From: Nautiliaceae bacterium
GTDB taxonomy: Bacteria > Campylobacterota > Campylobacteria > Campylobacterales > Nautiliaceae
DNA length: 42,300 nt
Reading direction: 5' to 3'
NCBI GenBank assembly: GCA_027036005.1
Contig: JALVTJ010000056.1
Span: 32,772 to 75,071 of the forward strand
The position numbers were made by a program, and so were the translations under genes. Positions 1 through 8,739 of this stretch are shown here, piece after piece (the first letter of the stretch is position 1; each line of letters begins with the position of its first letter). The notes beneath the pieces were generated by a model that had not been told where the DNA came from, made no database searches, and worked only from the letters and a program-made list of their open reading frames with translations.

Positions 1-33
1 TAAATTAATATCAGTGTCAGAGATTGTTTAGTG
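1..33. repeat. 33-bp inverted repeat, left copy
   Basis: These 33 bases are exactly the reverse complement of 20611-20643. The core reads ATCAGTGTCAGAGATTG. The repeat lies at the window edge, so it may extend further left. The sequence following it (34-180) also resembles the reverse complement of 20506-20610, but with many differences, so the 33-mer is the best-conserved end of a longer composite repeat. Confidence 0.9.
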
Positions 34-215
34 AGTAGTGGGAAGTGTTAAATGCTTAGTGTCGAGTTTTAATGTTGAGCTTTGAGTGTTAAATTCATAA
101 CTCAAACTTGAAATTCGGAACTCAAAACTTGAAACTTTCTTCTTCCCTTTTTCTTACTTCCTGTTTATCCATTCACCCATCAACTCATCAACTTATCTAC
201 CCATTCACTCATTTT
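34..215. repeat. Composite degenerate repeats downstream of mutS2
   Basis: No gene is seen here. The stretch is a chain of short degenerate repeats. It holds variants of AGTGTTAAATG and GAGTTTTAATG at 45-93, and two copies of an AACTCAAA(A)CTTGAAA unit at about 100-137. A pyrimidine-rich block follows at 138-170. Last comes an ~8-mer tandem array of CATTCACC, CATCAACT and CATCAACTTAT variants at 170-210. The array ends at the mutS2 stop codon. The order of blocks matches, inverted, the one at 20506-20643. Confidence 0.7.
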
Positions 216-2381
216 CTACAATTTAACAATCTTTGCACCGTATCCTCCCATATGGGGCGGGGCGTCTTTAAATTCTTTAACAAGAGGATGATTTTTCAAA
301 AGTTGCGTAATTCCTTTGGCTAAGATCCCTTTTCCTAATCCATGGTAGATAATAACTTCTTCCAATCCTGCAAGAGCGGCGTCGTTTAAATATTTTTCGG
401 TTTTTTCAAGCGCTTCTTCAAGCCTTAATCCGTGTAAATCAAGTTTGATATCAACTCTTGAAGGTTTGGGCTTATAGATTTTAGCTTCTTTTTTAAGAGG
501 CATTAAATAATGCGTCAATTCGCTTTTTGGAATAAAAAGTTTTTTTCCATCGAATTCCACAAGAGCGTTTTTGCCTTTGATATCAACGATTTCACCTACA
601 TTTGAGCGGTATTTTACCTTATCTGTGATTTTGAATTCTTTTTTAATTTCTTCACTCGGAGTTTTTATAAGAGAGCGGATTTTATTGGCTTCGTTTAGTT
701 TTCTGTGAGCTTCTTTTGTCGATTTTGCCCTTAAGGCCTCTTTTGCTTTTTTTATCGCTTCGTTATATTCTTTTAAAAGTTTTTCTTTTTGCAGTTTGAT
801 TTTTTCATTGAATTGCTGTTTTTGTCTTATAAGGGATTCTTTTAGCATTTTGACATCTTCAAGCTCGTTTTCAAGCTCTTTTATCTTTTGTTTTTGGATA
901 AATTCAAGTTTTGCCGATTTTTCTATTAATGCGTCAAGTTTTTCCAAATCCTCAGAATATTCTTCTTTTGCTTTATTAACAATATTCAGAGGAATTCCGT
1001 ATCTTTTTGCCGTTTCAAACGCATAACTTTTGCCAATAGTGCCTTTTATGAATTCGTATGTGGGTTTTTGGTTTTTTTCGTCATATACTGCTGCAAGCAA
1101 TTCAACATCTTCGTTTTGAGCCAAAAGACTTGCAAGTCTTTTATGATGTGTTGTTATTACAATTCTGTTTTTTTTCATAATTTCTTCAATTATTACTTTA
1201 AAAAGACTTGCCGCTTCGTTTGCATCCGTTCCGAGTTCTATTTCGTCAACCCCGATTAAAATGTTTTCTTTGTGAAATACTTCTTTGAACTGATTGATTC
1301 TACCTGCAAATGTCGAAATATCGTTTTTGACGTTTTGAGGGTCTTGTATTATCGCTTTTATTTCTTTAAAATGCGGAATTACGGAATTTTCTCTTATTTT
1401 CATAGGCAGCAGGTATTTTGCCATAAAAGCAGAACTGAGAATAGATTTTAAAAGCATGGTTTTTCCGCCTGCATTTACCCCGGTTATGATTAAAACCTGT
1501 TTTTCCCATTCAAAATTTACGGGTTTGCACGCATGTAAAGCCGGATGACAAAAGTCTCTTAAATACATTTTTTTTGTTTTTGAAAGGATTATAAATTCGA
1601 GATTTTCGTTTTTAGCCATAAATATTCTGGCCTGAATAGCATCAAACTTATCAAACTCATTATTTATAAATTCAAGAAATTTTAACCATTTTCTTAAAAC
1701 AGTGCTGAAATTTTTTGCTATTTTATATAAAATTTCTTCTTTTTTGCTCTCTAAATTATCAAGTTCTTTTTTAAGTTTTTCAATTCCTCTTGGAAATACA
1801 TAAAAAAACCCGCTTGCACTTCTCCCTAAAATTTCAGCGTCCAAAACTTTATTGAACCCTCCTCTTAAAAGCAACGTTTCTTCGTTTGAATGTAGATGTA
1901 TCTGTTTGTCTACCAAAAAAGGTTCAAGTTTTTTAGAATTTATGTATTTATATAATTGCTGTCTGATTGAGGCTTTTGTTTCTTTTATTTTTTGATTTAT
2001 AAGATCAATTTCTTCAAATCCTATAACTTCGCCTTTGTCATTATAATGTTTCGTAAGGTTTAGAATTTCATCCGGAATTTTGATTTTATCGAACCATTCA
2101 GCGAGGTCTTGCCAGTTTCTTGATTTTAGATATAAAAAGTAATTAATTATTTTTATAAATTCAAAAATTTGTGAATGTGATAAATCCCCGTATTTTTTAA
2201 GATGCATAAGCTCCGTATCAAGATTTTTTAGTTGAGGAGGCGCTTTAAAATCTTTGTTTGAAAGTTTTTTTATATATTCGAAATTTTTTCTTATATCTCC
2301 TTGTAAAATATGACTTTTTTCCCTTGCGAAAAGAGCAGAGAGTTTGTTTATATAATCTTGTAAATCTAATTTTTTAATCAT
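216..2381 (-). CDS. mutS2: Endonuclease MutS2 (MutS-family ATPase with Smr domain)
   Basis: This is a MutS2-type DNA-binding ATPase of 721 aa, a little shorter than the usual ~730-790. It has a MutS core with Walker A GVNAGGKT at residues 301-308 and a Walker B/signature stretch around 374-390 (ILIGVDE, GTDANEA). A long charged coiled coil spans about 485-600. A KOW-like linker leads to a C-terminal Smr nuclease domain (about 645-721) with LDLHG and HGLGKG. There is no N-terminal mismatch-recognition domain, as expected for MutS2. Family members act on recombination intermediates or collided ribosomes; which applies here cannot be read from sequence. The gene is last in a minus-strand run after uvrB and a carbonic-anhydrase-like gene, 3 bases from the latter. 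The ATG start at 2381 is the first in frame. Confidence 0.93.
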   Translation of the reverse strand: MIKKLDLQDYINKLSALFAREKSHILQGDIRKNFEYIKKLSNKDFKAPPQLKNLDTELMHLKKYGDLSHSQIFEFIKIINYFLYLKSRNWQDLAEWFDKIKIPDEILNLTKHYNDKGEVIGFEEIDLINQKIKETKASIRQQLYKYINSKKLEPFLVDKQIHLHSNEETLLLRGGFNKVLDAEILGRSASGFFYVFPRGIEKLKKELDNLESKKEEILYKIAKNFSTVLRKWLKFLEFINNEFDKFDAIQARIFMAKNENLEFIILSKTKKMYLRDFCHPALHACKPVNFEWEKQVLIITGVNAGGKTMLLKSILSSAFMAKYLLPMKIRENSVIPHFKEIKAIIQDPQNVKNDISTFAGRINQFKEVFHKENILIGVDEIELGTDANEAASLFKVIIEEIMKKNRIVITTHHKRLASLLAQNEDVELLAAVYDEKNQKPTYEFIKGTIGKSYAFETAKRYGIPLNIVNKAKEEYSEDLEKLDALIEKSAKLEFIQKQKIKELENELEDVKMLKESLIRQKQQFNEKIKLQKEKLLKEYNEAIKKAKEALRAKSTKEAHRKLNEANKIRSLIKTPSEEIKKEFKITDKVKYRSNVGEIVDIKGKNALVEFDGKKLFIPKSELTHYLMPLKKEAKIYKPKPSRVDIKLDLHGLRLEEALEKTEKYLNDAALAGLEEVIIYHGLGKGILAKGITQLLKNHPLVKEFKDAPPHMGGYGAKIVKL

Positions 2382-2384
2382 TAT

Positions 2385-2924
2385 TTACCTTATAAAATTT
2401 ATATATTCGTTTTTATATTTAACATAATTTTTGGCGTTTTGATAAATTTTTTCAACTTCTTTATCGTTAAGTTCTCTGATTACTTTGGCGGGACTTCCTA
2501 AGATAAGGCTTCTTGGCGGAAATTTTTTGCCCCCTGTAACCAAAGCTCCGGCTCCTACTATGCTTTCTTCCCCTATCTCAGCTCCGTCTAAAATGGTTGC
2601 GCTCATTCCAATTAAACAGGCATTTCCTATAATGCATCCGTGAAGCATAACTTTATGTGCTATTGTTACATCATCTCCTATAATGGTTGGATAGCCATCT
2701 CCTATTATTTTTTCTTTTTCAAAATGTGTTACGTGAATCATCGTAAGATCTTGAATAGATGTTCTTTTACCTATTTTTATATAATGCACATCACCTCTAA
2801 CAACGCATCCGAACCATACCGAGCTATCTTCTCCAATTTCCACATCACCGATAATATCGGCGCTTGGCGCTATCCAAGCAGAATTGGCGATTTTTGGAAA
2901 ATCTTTTTTGTATCTTAAAATCAT
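2385..2924 (-). CDS. Gamma-carbonic anhydrase family protein (left-handed beta-helix)
   Basis: This 179-aa protein is built of hexapeptide repeats such as IGDVEIGEDS, IGDDVTIAH and LIGMSATILDGAEIG. These form a left-handed beta-helix with a C-terminal helix. The three zinc-ligand histidines of gamma-class carbonic anhydrases are visible as H67 (VTHF), H90 (IAHK) and H95 (LHGC). Members of this YrdA/PaaY/CaiE-like family are metal-binding trimers; only some have proven carbonic anhydrase activity, so the reaction is uncertain. A role in CO2/bicarbonate supply would suit an autotroph but is inference. The gene lies between uvrB and mutS2 with gaps of 9 and 3 bases, so it is probably co-transcribed. 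A GGAG Shine-Dalgarno sequence precedes the ATG. Confidence 0.88.
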   Translation of the reverse strand: MILRYKKDFPKIANSAWIAPSADIIGDVEIGEDSSVWFGCVVRGDVHYIKIGKRTSIQDLTMIHVTHFEKEKIIGDGYPTIIGDDVTIAHKVMLHGCIIGNACLIGMSATILDGAEIGEESIVGAGALVTGGKKFPPRSLILGSPAKVIRELNDKEVEKIYQNAKNYVKYKNEYINFIR

Positions 2925-2933
2925 TATTTCTCC

Positions 2934-4964
2934 TTATTTCATTTTTTTAAGCTCTTCTATTTTATCTCTAAGCATTGCCGCTTTTTCAAATTCGAGCATT
3001 TTTGCTGCTTCTTGCATCTCTTTTTTTAATTTAGCAATTATAGTTCTTTTTTCTTTGGCTGGGATTTTGTTTTTTTCTCTAAGTTCTTTACTTATAGCTT
3101 CAAAACCTTCTTCTTTTAAGGATCTTTCAAGCTGCCTTTTGGTGCTTTTTGGCGTAATACAGTGAATTTTATTATATTCTTTTTGTTTTATTCTTCTTTT
3201 TAAAGTAGTTTTAATCGCTCTATACATTGAGCCTGTGATTTTGTCTTTTATTTTTTCAAGTTCATTTAAATTATCATCTAAAATTATAGGCTCAGTGATT
3301 TTTCCTGCAAACATTAAAACTCTTCCGTTTACATTTCTTGCTGCTCTTCCCATTGTTTGTATAAGGCTTGTTTCACTTCTTAAAAACCCTTCTTTATCGG
3401 CATCAAGAATTGCTACCGTGCTAACTTCCGGTAAATCAAGACCTTCTCTTAGAAGGTTTATTCCAATTAGCATATCAAATTCACCGCTTCTAAGCCCTCT
3501 TATAATTTCGTTTCTTTCAACCACGTCTATGTCTGAGTGCATATATTTGACTTTAAGACCAAGTTCTAAGTAGTATTTTTGCAGCTCCTCTGCCATTTTT
3601 TTTGTAAGTGTAGTTACTAAAACTTTTTCGCCTTTTTTAATAACTTCTTTTGTCTTGTCATAAAGGGTTGCAACCTGATTTTCGCTTGGATAAAGTTCGA
3701 TTATCGGATCAAGCAGTCCTGTTGGTCTAATTATCTGTTCAGCTATGCAAGTTGATATGTTAAGTTCGTATTCACCCGGCGTTGCTGAAACAAATAGATA
3801 ATGCGGGGCTTTATTTATAAATTCATCAAACTTATATGGTCTGTTATCAAGTGCGCTTGGTAATCTGAAACCATATTCGACCAGCACTTCTTTTCTGGCT
3901 CTATCGCCGTTATACATCCCTCTAAATTGCGGCAAACTTACATGTGATTCATCTACAATCACCAAATAAGGCTTGGCTTTTATTTCGAAATAATCAAGTA
4001 AAGAATAAGGCGTCTCTCCCGGTTTTTTACCAGTTAAGTGTCTTGAATAATTTTCTATTCCTTTGCATGTCCCTGTGGTTTCGAGCATTTCAAGGTCAAA
4101 TTCGGTTCTTTGTTTAAGACGCTGGTATTCTATGATTTTGCCTTCGTTTTCAAATTCTTTGAGCCTAATTTGGAGTTCTTTTTCGATGGAATTAATAGCC
4201 TCGGCCAATCTGTTTGCCCCTACGATAAACTGATTTGCGGCATATATTGTAATTTCTTTAATATCTTGAATTTTTTCTTTTGTAATATAATCGATTGTAT
4301 AAATTCTATCTATTTCATCGCCGAAAAATTCTATTCTTATAACGTCTTCTTCAAAATATGTTGGAAAAATATCGATAACTTCTCCGTTTACTCTGAAATT
4401 TCCCCTTTCAAAATATTTATCGTTTCTCGTATATCCCATTGAAAGAAGCCTCATCATAAATTCACGTTGGTTAATTTCATCCCCCAGTGCGATTTTGGCT
4501 ACCATTTTTTTGTATTCAAGTGGATTACCAAGTCCATAAAGCGCCGAAACGCTTGCTACGACTATAACATCGTCGTATTCAAGCAAACTTGCCGTGGCGG
4601 ATACTCTTAATCTTTCAAGCTCTGCATTAATTGAAGAATCTTTTTCTATATATAAATCCTGCCTTGGTATATAGGCTTCTGGCTGATAATAATCATAATA
4701 ACTTATAAAATACTCAACGTGATTTTTTGGGAAAAATTCTTTAAATTCGCTGTAAAGCTGGGCGGCTAATGTTTTATTATGCGTAAGTATTAAAGTGGGA
4801 ATTTGCAAGTTTTTAATAATGTTTGCCATTGTAAAAGTTTTGCCGCTGCCGGTTACTCCTATTAAAGTATTATATCTTGAATTGTTTTTTATGCATTCGC
4901 TTAATTTTTCAATTGCTTTTGGCTGATCGCCTGTTGGTTTGAAATTTGAATTTAATTTGAACAA
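2934..4964 (-). CDS. uvrB: Excinuclease ABC subunit B (UvrB)
   Basis: UvrB is the damage-verifying helicase of nucleotide excision repair, acting with UvrA and UvrC. Length is 676 aa, normal for the family. Visible features are Walker A GVTGSGKT (residues 36-43), the beta-hairpin region [12 protein letters not shown], Walker B VDESH, the helicase motif TMGRAARN, and a C-terminal UVR domain of the [12 protein letters not shown] type for UvrC contact. The start codon is TTG at 4964, chosen because the family N-terminus [14 protein letters not shown] follows directly and an AAGGAGAGA ribosome-binding site sits just upstream. The gene heads the minus-strand run uvrB-carbonic-anhydrase-like-mutS2. 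Its promoter overlaps that of the divergent ZapB-like gene. Confidence 0.97.
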   Translation of the reverse strand: MFKLNSNFKPTGDQPKAIEKLSECIKNNSRYNTLIGVTGSGKTFTMANIIKNLQIPTLILTHNKTLAAQLYSEFKEFFPKNHVEYFISYYDYYQPEAYIPRQDLYIEKDSSINAELERLRVSATASLLEYDDVIVVASVSALYGLGNPLEYKKMVAKIALGDEINQREFMMRLLSMGYTRNDKYFERGNFRVNGEVIDIFPTYFEEDVIRIEFFGDEIDRIYTIDYITKEKIQDIKEITIYAANQFIVGANRLAEAINSIEKELQIRLKEFENEGKIIEYQRLKQRTEFDLEMLETTGTCKGIENYSRHLTGKKPGETPYSLLDYFEIKAKPYLVIVDESHVSLPQFRGMYNGDRARKEVLVEYGFRLPSALDNRPYKFDEFINKAPHYLFVSATPGEYELNISTCIAEQIIRPTGLLDPIIELYPSENQVATLYDKTKEVIKKGEKVLVTTLTKKMAEELQKYYLELGLKVKYMHSDIDVVERNEIIRGLRSGEFDMLIGINLLREGLDLPEVSTVAILDADKEGFLRSETSLIQTMGRAARNVNGRVLMFAGKITEPIILDDNLNELEKIKDKITGSMYRAIKTTLKRRIKQKEYNKIHCITPKSTKRQLERSLKEEGFEAISKELREKNKIPAKEKRTIIAKLKKEMQEAAKMLEFEKAAMLRDKIEELKKMK

Positions 4965-4979
4965 ATCTCTCCTTTTTAT

Positions 4980-4989
4980 TATAATTATA
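4980..4989. promoter_or_regulatory. Overlapping divergent -10 elements, uvrB / zapB-like
   Basis: The 47-bp gap holds TATAAT on the plus strand at 4980-4985 and TATAAT on the minus strand at 4984-4989. Each is suitably placed before an AAGGAG site (plus 5001-5006 for the gene at 5012; minus for uvrB). The two -10 boxes share two base pairs, so polymerase could occupy only one at a time. No clear -35 boxes are seen, which is usual in this phylum. Confidence 0.6.
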
Positions 4990-5011
4990 ACAAATGTAAA
5001 AAGGAGAAATT

Positions 5012-5233
5012 ATGGATATATTAAATAAGCTCGGAGAAAGAATAGATGATCTTCTAAAAAAATACGAGGAAATGAAAGAAGAAAATGAAAAAATAAAACT
5101 TGAAATTGAAAATTATAAAAGTTCACTTCAAGAAAAAGAAACGGAACTTTTGGAATGCAAAGAACAGATGGCGCTTAAAGAATTGGAACTTGAAGAAGTG
5201 CTTGCCAAAATTGAAGCAATTATCGGAAAATGA
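5012..5233 (+). CDS. ZapB-like coiled-coil protein
   Basis: This is a 73-aa, almost wholly alpha-helical protein starting MDILNKLGERIDDLLKKYEE and rich in E, K and L heptads, with no membrane segment. The pattern (a short helix, then LKxEN-type heptads, ending LAKIEAIIG) resembles the ZapB/TIGR02449 family of small coiled coils that bind ZapA at the FtsZ ring. This rests on pattern and on the next gene, which looks ZapA-like; coiled coils are low-information, so another scaffold role is possible. The ATG is preceded by AAGGAGAAAT. The gene overlaps the next by 4 bases (ATGA) and has its own -10 box at 4980-4985. Confidence 0.5.
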   Translation: MDILNKLGERIDDLLKKYEEMKEENEKIKLEIENYKSSLQEKETELLECKEQMALKELELEEVLAKIEAIIGK

Positions 5234-5427
5234 AAAAAAACATAATTCTTTATGTAATGGGCGAAAAATTTGAAATTTCTCTCGAAGATGAATTTTTGGA
5301 GTTTGTAAAAGCGGATTTGCTAAAACTTCAAAATCCTACACCAAAGGATCTTTTGTTTTTCATTCTCGAAAAAAACAAAAAAGAGTATGAGCTTTTAAAA
5401 AAACTTGAAAAAGCGGAGAAAAAATGA
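5230..5427 (+). CDS. ZapA-like small protein
   Basis: This 65-aa soluble protein has an N-terminus MKKNIILYVMGEKFEISLED matching the start of ZapA (an unstructured Met-Lys, then beta-strand, GxxFxI, beta-strand). A helix rich in E, K and L follows. ZapA bundles FtsZ filaments. At 65 residues this copy lacks most of the long dimerising helix of standard ZapA (~90-110 aa), so it is either a shortened form or a different small protein. It overlaps the ZapB-like gene upstream and the first prepilin gene downstream by 4 bases each (ATGA), which implies tight translational coupling. Confidence 0.42.
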   Translation: MKKNIILYVMGEKFEISLEDEFLEFVKADLLKLQNPTPKDLLFFILEKNKKEYELLKKLEKAEKK

Positions 5428-5876
5428 AAAAAGCATTTACAATGATAGAATTAATATTCGTTATAGTAATAATAGGTATTTTAGCTGGGATTGCAATTCC
5501 GAGATATTTTGCCGTAGGTCAGCATGCACATCAGGCCGTTTTAATCTCTTTTGTGAGAACTCTAAATAGAACAACAGGAGAAGATTTATGGTCAAGGAGT
5601 ATAAGTGAGGGCAAAAACGGAAGTATTGTAAATCTTGCTTCTAATGAAGATTCGGTGTTTTTAAGTAAATATATCCAAATACCAAAAGAAATAAATGCAA
5701 GTAGTATTGATTTAAGCAAATGCGGAAACGGCGTATATAAAACAGTAATGATAGCAAATCCTAAAATTGCAGGGGAAGAATACAATATCACCTGCAAAGA
5801 TGGAACCGCTACAACATCTCCTTATTTTCGACTTATAAGACTTAAAGATAATAAAATATTAGTTAGCAGGGATTAA
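5424..5876 (+). CDS. Type IV/II prepilin-like protein, paralogue 1
   Basis: This is a 150-aa prepilin with the class III leader [20 protein letters not shown]. The leader is followed by a hydrophobic helix (residues 5-25) and a soluble head. Cleavage by prepilin peptidase would fall after Ala4, where Gly is usual; Ala is tolerated in this phylum. Glu at position +5 of the mature protein is present. The head has two cysteines (LSKCGNG, ITCKDG) that could form the usual disulfide. It is a clear paralogue of the next gene, sharing SFVxTLNRTxGxxLWSxSIS and a CKDG...SP ending. Whether it is a pilus subunit or a type II secretion pseudopilin cannot be told; pilT at 25544 favours a pilus. It has no obvious Shine-Dalgarno of its own beyond GGAG inside the upstream gene. 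Confidence 0.85.
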   Translation: MKKAFTMIELIFVIVIIGILAGIAIPRYFAVGQHAHQAVLISFVRTLNRTTGEDLWSRSISEGKNGSIVNLASNEDSVFLSKYIQIPKEINASSIDLSKCGNGVYKTVMIANPKIAGEEYNITCKDGTATTSPYFRLIRLKDNKILVSRD

Positions 5877-5901
5877 TTTTTGTAAAATTTATGTAATTTG
5901 A

Positions 5902-5929
5902 TTGACTTTTTTTTTAAATTATATATAAT
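5902..5929 (+). promoter_or_regulatory. Sigma70-type promoter before the second prepilin gene
   Basis: TTGACT (5902-5907) and TATAAT (5924-5929) are separated by 16 bases. The start at 5957 follows, with AAAGGAG before it. This is unusually complete for an organism whose other genes mostly show only a -10 box. It suggests the second prepilin is expressed independently and probably strongly. Confidence 0.65.
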
Positions 5930-5956
5930 AACTCAAAAGAATAAAGGAGAAAAACA

Positions 5957-6520
5957 ATGAAAAAAGCATTTACTATGATCGAACTGATTTTTGTGATTGT
6001 TATCTTAGGTATCTTAGCGGCAGTTGCACTTCCGAAATTTTTGGGTGTTTCTCAACAAGCACATGAAGCTAATCTAAAATCGTTTGTCGGAACATTAAAC
6101 AGAACAGTAGGACCTACATTATGGAGTAAATCAATTAGTGATGGAAAAGATGGCAATATATCTTATACAGATTTGGAATATTACAAAGGAAGTAATGACA
6201 ATAATTTGACTACATATATAGATATGCCAAAAGAAATTCAAGATATGAATTTAAGTCAATGTGATGATCCGAATTCTTATAAAATTGTAGGTTATGCAGA
6301 TAAAGGAGTTGCAGGGGCAAATTATTTTATTGCATGCAAAGACGGAAACGCAAATCAATCACCGATGTTTGTTTTGTATAAAGAAACAACAGATAGTAAA
6401 CAAATACCTGCTAAATTAGGTGATAAAAATGCCACTGCTTTTGACGCAAATCCAGCTGGTTATAATGCTGATGGTTCATCAGGAAGCTATAATGAAAAAG
6501 GAACATTATTGTTAAAATAA
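5957..6520 (+). CDS. Type IV/II prepilin-like protein, paralogue 2 (candidate major pilin)
   Basis: This 187-aa prepilin has leader [20 protein letters not shown], mature Glu5, a single N-terminal hydrophobic helix and a larger head than its neighbours. The core aligns with the preceding gene (LNRTVGPTLWSKSIS, YFIACKDGNANQSP), so the two are tandem duplicates. This copy has an extra C-terminal stretch of about 30 residues (polar, Gly/Asn/Asp-rich) after the shared core. Its own near-consensus promoter at 5902-5929 and a good AAAGGAG site make it the best candidate for the abundant subunit; that is inference. The stop overlaps the next ATG (TAATG). Confidence 0.85.
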   Translation: MKKAFTMIELIFVIVILGILAAVALPKFLGVSQQAHEANLKSFVGTLNRTVGPTLWSKSISDGKDGNISYTDLEYYKGSNDNNLTTYIDMPKEIQDMNLSQCDDPNSYKIVGYADKGVAGANYFIACKDGNANQSPMFVLYKETTDSKQIPAKLGDKNATAFDANPAGYNADGSSGSYNEKGTLLLK

Positions 6521-6933
6521 TGAAAAAATCATTTACATTAATGGAGCTTATTTTTGTAATAGTAATAATCGGTATTTTGGCGGGGCTTGCCATTCCAAGA
6601 CTTTTCCCCGTCATTACCACTTCTAAAATAAAAAAACTACAATCTCAGGTTTCTGCAATAAGGGTTGCGATAGGCAATAAATACTCAAAGAATATTATCA
6701 GTGGTGTTAATCACTGTCCTTCTTTGGAAAAAAGCACTACCGATAATACTCTTTTTGAAAATATTTTAACTTATCCTATTCAAAAAAACAGCGGGGATAT
6801 TAAATGGGATGGAAACGGAACGGATTATAACGCTACAATCGGCAGTATGGTTGTAAAATTTCATTACGATAATAATCCTGATGATAACTGTAAATTCGAA
6901 TGCACTCAAAATTGTGATAAAATAAATGAATGA
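6520..6933 (+). CDS. Type IV/II prepilin-like protein, third member
   Basis: This 137-aa prepilin has leader [20 protein letters not shown], with Ser rather than Gly or Ala before the cleavage site. Mature Glu5 is present. The head differs from the two upstream paralogues: it has charged residues after the helix ([15 protein letters not shown]) and cysteines in NHCPSLEK and [12 protein letters not shown] near the C-terminus. It may be a minor pilin or pseudopilin. It overlaps the preceding stop by one base and the priA start by 4 bases (ATGA), so pilin and primosome genes share a transcript. Confidence 0.82.
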   Translation: MKKSFTLMELIFVIVIIGILAGLAIPRLFPVITTSKIKKLQSQVSAIRVAIGNKYSKNIISGVNHCPSLEKSTTDNTLFENILTYPIQKNSGDIKWDGNGTDYNATIGSMVVKFHYDNNPDDNCKFECTQNCDKINE

Positions 6934-8729
6934 AATATTACGAAATTGCACTTTTAAATACTCCGAATATTTTCACTTATCATTATGAAAAGCCTTTAAA
7001 AAAGGGCGATATTGTCGAAATTCCGATAAAAAGCAAAACCACAAAAGGCATTATAGTTAATGAAGTTTCAAAACCTTTTTTTAAAACAAAAAAGATAATT
7101 CGAAAAATTTCTTCAATTAACAAAAAATATAAAATAATAGAATTCATATCTAAGTATTATCTCTGTTCTATTGGAGAAGCGGCGGGGCTTTTTTATATAA
7201 GTGAAAAGTGTAAAATTAAAAATGAAAAGTTAAATGTAAAAACCAATATTAATCTTTCAGATAAGCAAAAAGAGGCTTTGGAGTTTTTAGAAAAAAACAA
7301 TGTCTGCATACTTTTTGGCGATACTGGAAGTGGGAAAACTGAAATTTATATAAAACTTATAGAAAAAACAATAAATGAAGGTAAAGAAGTTATATTTTTG
7401 TTGCCTGAGATTGCGATAACTTCACAGATGGAACATAGACTTAAAAAGCATTTCGGGAATTTGGTGGAAATTTGGCACAGTAAAATTAGCAAAAAGAAAA
7501 AAGAAAAAATTTTAAAAGAAATAAGTGAAGGGAAAATAAAAATAATTGCCGGGGCGAGAAGCGCTTTGTTTTTGCCGTTTGAAAATATAGGACTTATAAT
7601 AGTTGATGAAGAACACGACGATTCGTATAAATCTGAAAAATCTCCCAGATATAACGCAAAAGATTTGGCAATTGTATTTGGAAAAGAATTGGGTGCGAAA
7701 GTCGTGCTTGGAAGTGCTACTCCTTTGGTCAGTGATTTATATAAATTTTTGCATTTCAGACTAAAAGGGACTTTTTTTAAAACAAACAAAAAAAGATATT
7801 TTGTAGATAGCTTGAACGATTTTGTTTTGAATAAAATCAAAAGCATCCTTGAAGAAAAAAAACAGATTATAATCTTTATTCCTACAAGAGCGAATTTCAA
7901 ATATATGATATGTGCAAAATGCGGCGAGGCTGTTAAATGTCCGAACTGCGACGTTGCAATGAGCGTTCATAAACAAAAAAGAGCACTTGTGTGTCATTAC
8001 TGCAATTATACCCAAAGGATTCCGAAAGTATGCGCAAAATGCGGGAGTGATGAATTTTTGAACGAAAGAATAGGCACGAGTGAACTAAAAGAGCGTCTTG
8101 AAAAAATTTTCCCCTCAGCAAAAATAGAAAAATTTGATAGGGACGTTATTACTTCAAAAACAAGGTTAGACAAAATTCTCAAAAATTTCAGCGAAAAAAA
8201 GATTGATATTTTAATAGGGACTCAGATGTTAAGCAAGGGGCATGATTATCCGGATGTAAAACTTGCAGTTGTTTTGGATATTGATTTTTTACTCAATTCA
8301 GCCGATTTCAGAGCGGGCGAGAGGGCATTTGCGCTTGCAAGGCAGGTTGAAGGAAGAGCAGGCAGAAAAGAAGACGGGGAAGTTATAATCGCTACGTTAA
8401 ATCCCGAATTTTTCGACAGAAATTACGAGGAATTTTATAATGAAGAAATAAAAATGCGAAAAGAGCTTGGTTATCCTCCTTTTGCGAGAATGGTTAAACT
8501 TGAATTTTCCGATAAAACAAAAGAGAGGGCGTTTTTAAAAATGCAAAAATTTCTAAATTGCATTGGAGAAAAAAAAGAAATAATCGGATTTGGTGAAGCT
8601 CCGATTTTTAAGCTTAAAAACAGATATCGTTATCAGGTTTTGCTTAAAGGCAAAAATTTACAAAAATTAATTTATCCATGTATTGAAAAAGATGTTAAAA
8701 TAGACGTTGATCCCGTGAATTTTATTTGA
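6930..8729 (+). CDS. priA: Primosomal protein N' (PriA replication-restart helicase)
   Basis: PriA reloads the replisome at stalled forks. This 599-aa version is shorter than the ~730-aa E. coli enzyme. The N-terminal 3'-end-binding domain covers about 1-90. Walker A GDTGSGKT is at 130-137 and the DEEH box is in [13 protein letters not shown] zinc-binding insert has eight cysteines in [13 protein letters not shown]...CHYC...CAKC. C-terminal helicase motifs include [12 protein letters not shown] and EGRAGR. The winged-helix domain that normally separates the first domain from the helicase appears absent. In its place is a short Lys/Asn-rich linker (91-106, [16 protein letters not shown]) encoded by a repeat also seen in thiL. 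The start overlaps the prepilin stop (ATGA). Confidence 0.96.
   Translation: MKYYEIALLNTPNIFTYHYEKPLKKGDIVEIPIKSKTTKGIIVNEVSKPFFKTKKIIRKISSINKKYKIIEFISKYYLCSIGEAAGLFYISEKCKIKNEKLNVKTNINLSDKQKEALEFLEKNNVCILFGDTGSGKTEIYIKLIEKTINEGKEVIFLLPEIAITSQMEHRLKKHFGNLVEIWHSKISKKKKEKILKEISEGKIKIIAGARSALFLPFENIGLIIVDEEHDDSYKSEKSPRYNAKDLAIVFGKELGAKVVLGSATPLVSDLYKFLHFRLKGTFFKTNKKRYFVDSLNDFVLNKIKSILEEKKQIIIFIPTRANFKYMICAKCGEAVKCPNCDVAMSVHKQKRALVCHYCNYTQRIPKVCAKCGSDEFLNERIGTSELKERLEKIFPSAKIEKFDRDVITSKTRLDKILKNFSEKKIDILIGTQMLSKGHDYPDVKLAVVLDIDFLLNSADFRAGERAFALARQVEGRAGRKEDGEVIIATLNPEFFDRNYEEFYNEEIKMRKELGYPPFARMVKLEFSDKTKERAFLKMQKFLNCIGEKKEIIGFGEAPIFKLKNRYRYQVLLKGKNLQKLIYPCIEKDVKIDVDPVNFI
7198..7245 (+). repeat. 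GAAAAGTGTAAAAT-type repeat in frame inside priA
   Basis: This A-rich stretch begins GTGAAAAGTGTAAAATTAAA and encodes PriA residues 91-106. Its middle is close to thiL 16881-16905: both have a GTAAAATT-AAAATGA core, and both encode the peptide KCKI(K/E)NE. It lies exactly at the domain boundary before the helicase, so it looks like an accepted insertion rather than conserved PriA sequence. Confidence 0.6.
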
Positions 8730-8739
8730 AAGGGAAATA

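Noticed and set aside
796-1259. Plus-strand frames inside mutS2
   Set aside because: They are rich in Phe, Ser and Cys, the usual reverse-strand shadow of a Lys/Glu-rich gene, and lack ribosome-binding sites.
7346-7900. 184-aa minus-strand frame inside priA
   Set aside because: It is antisense to the conserved helicase motifs, with Phe/Ser/Leu-rich low-complexity sequence and no ribosome-binding site.
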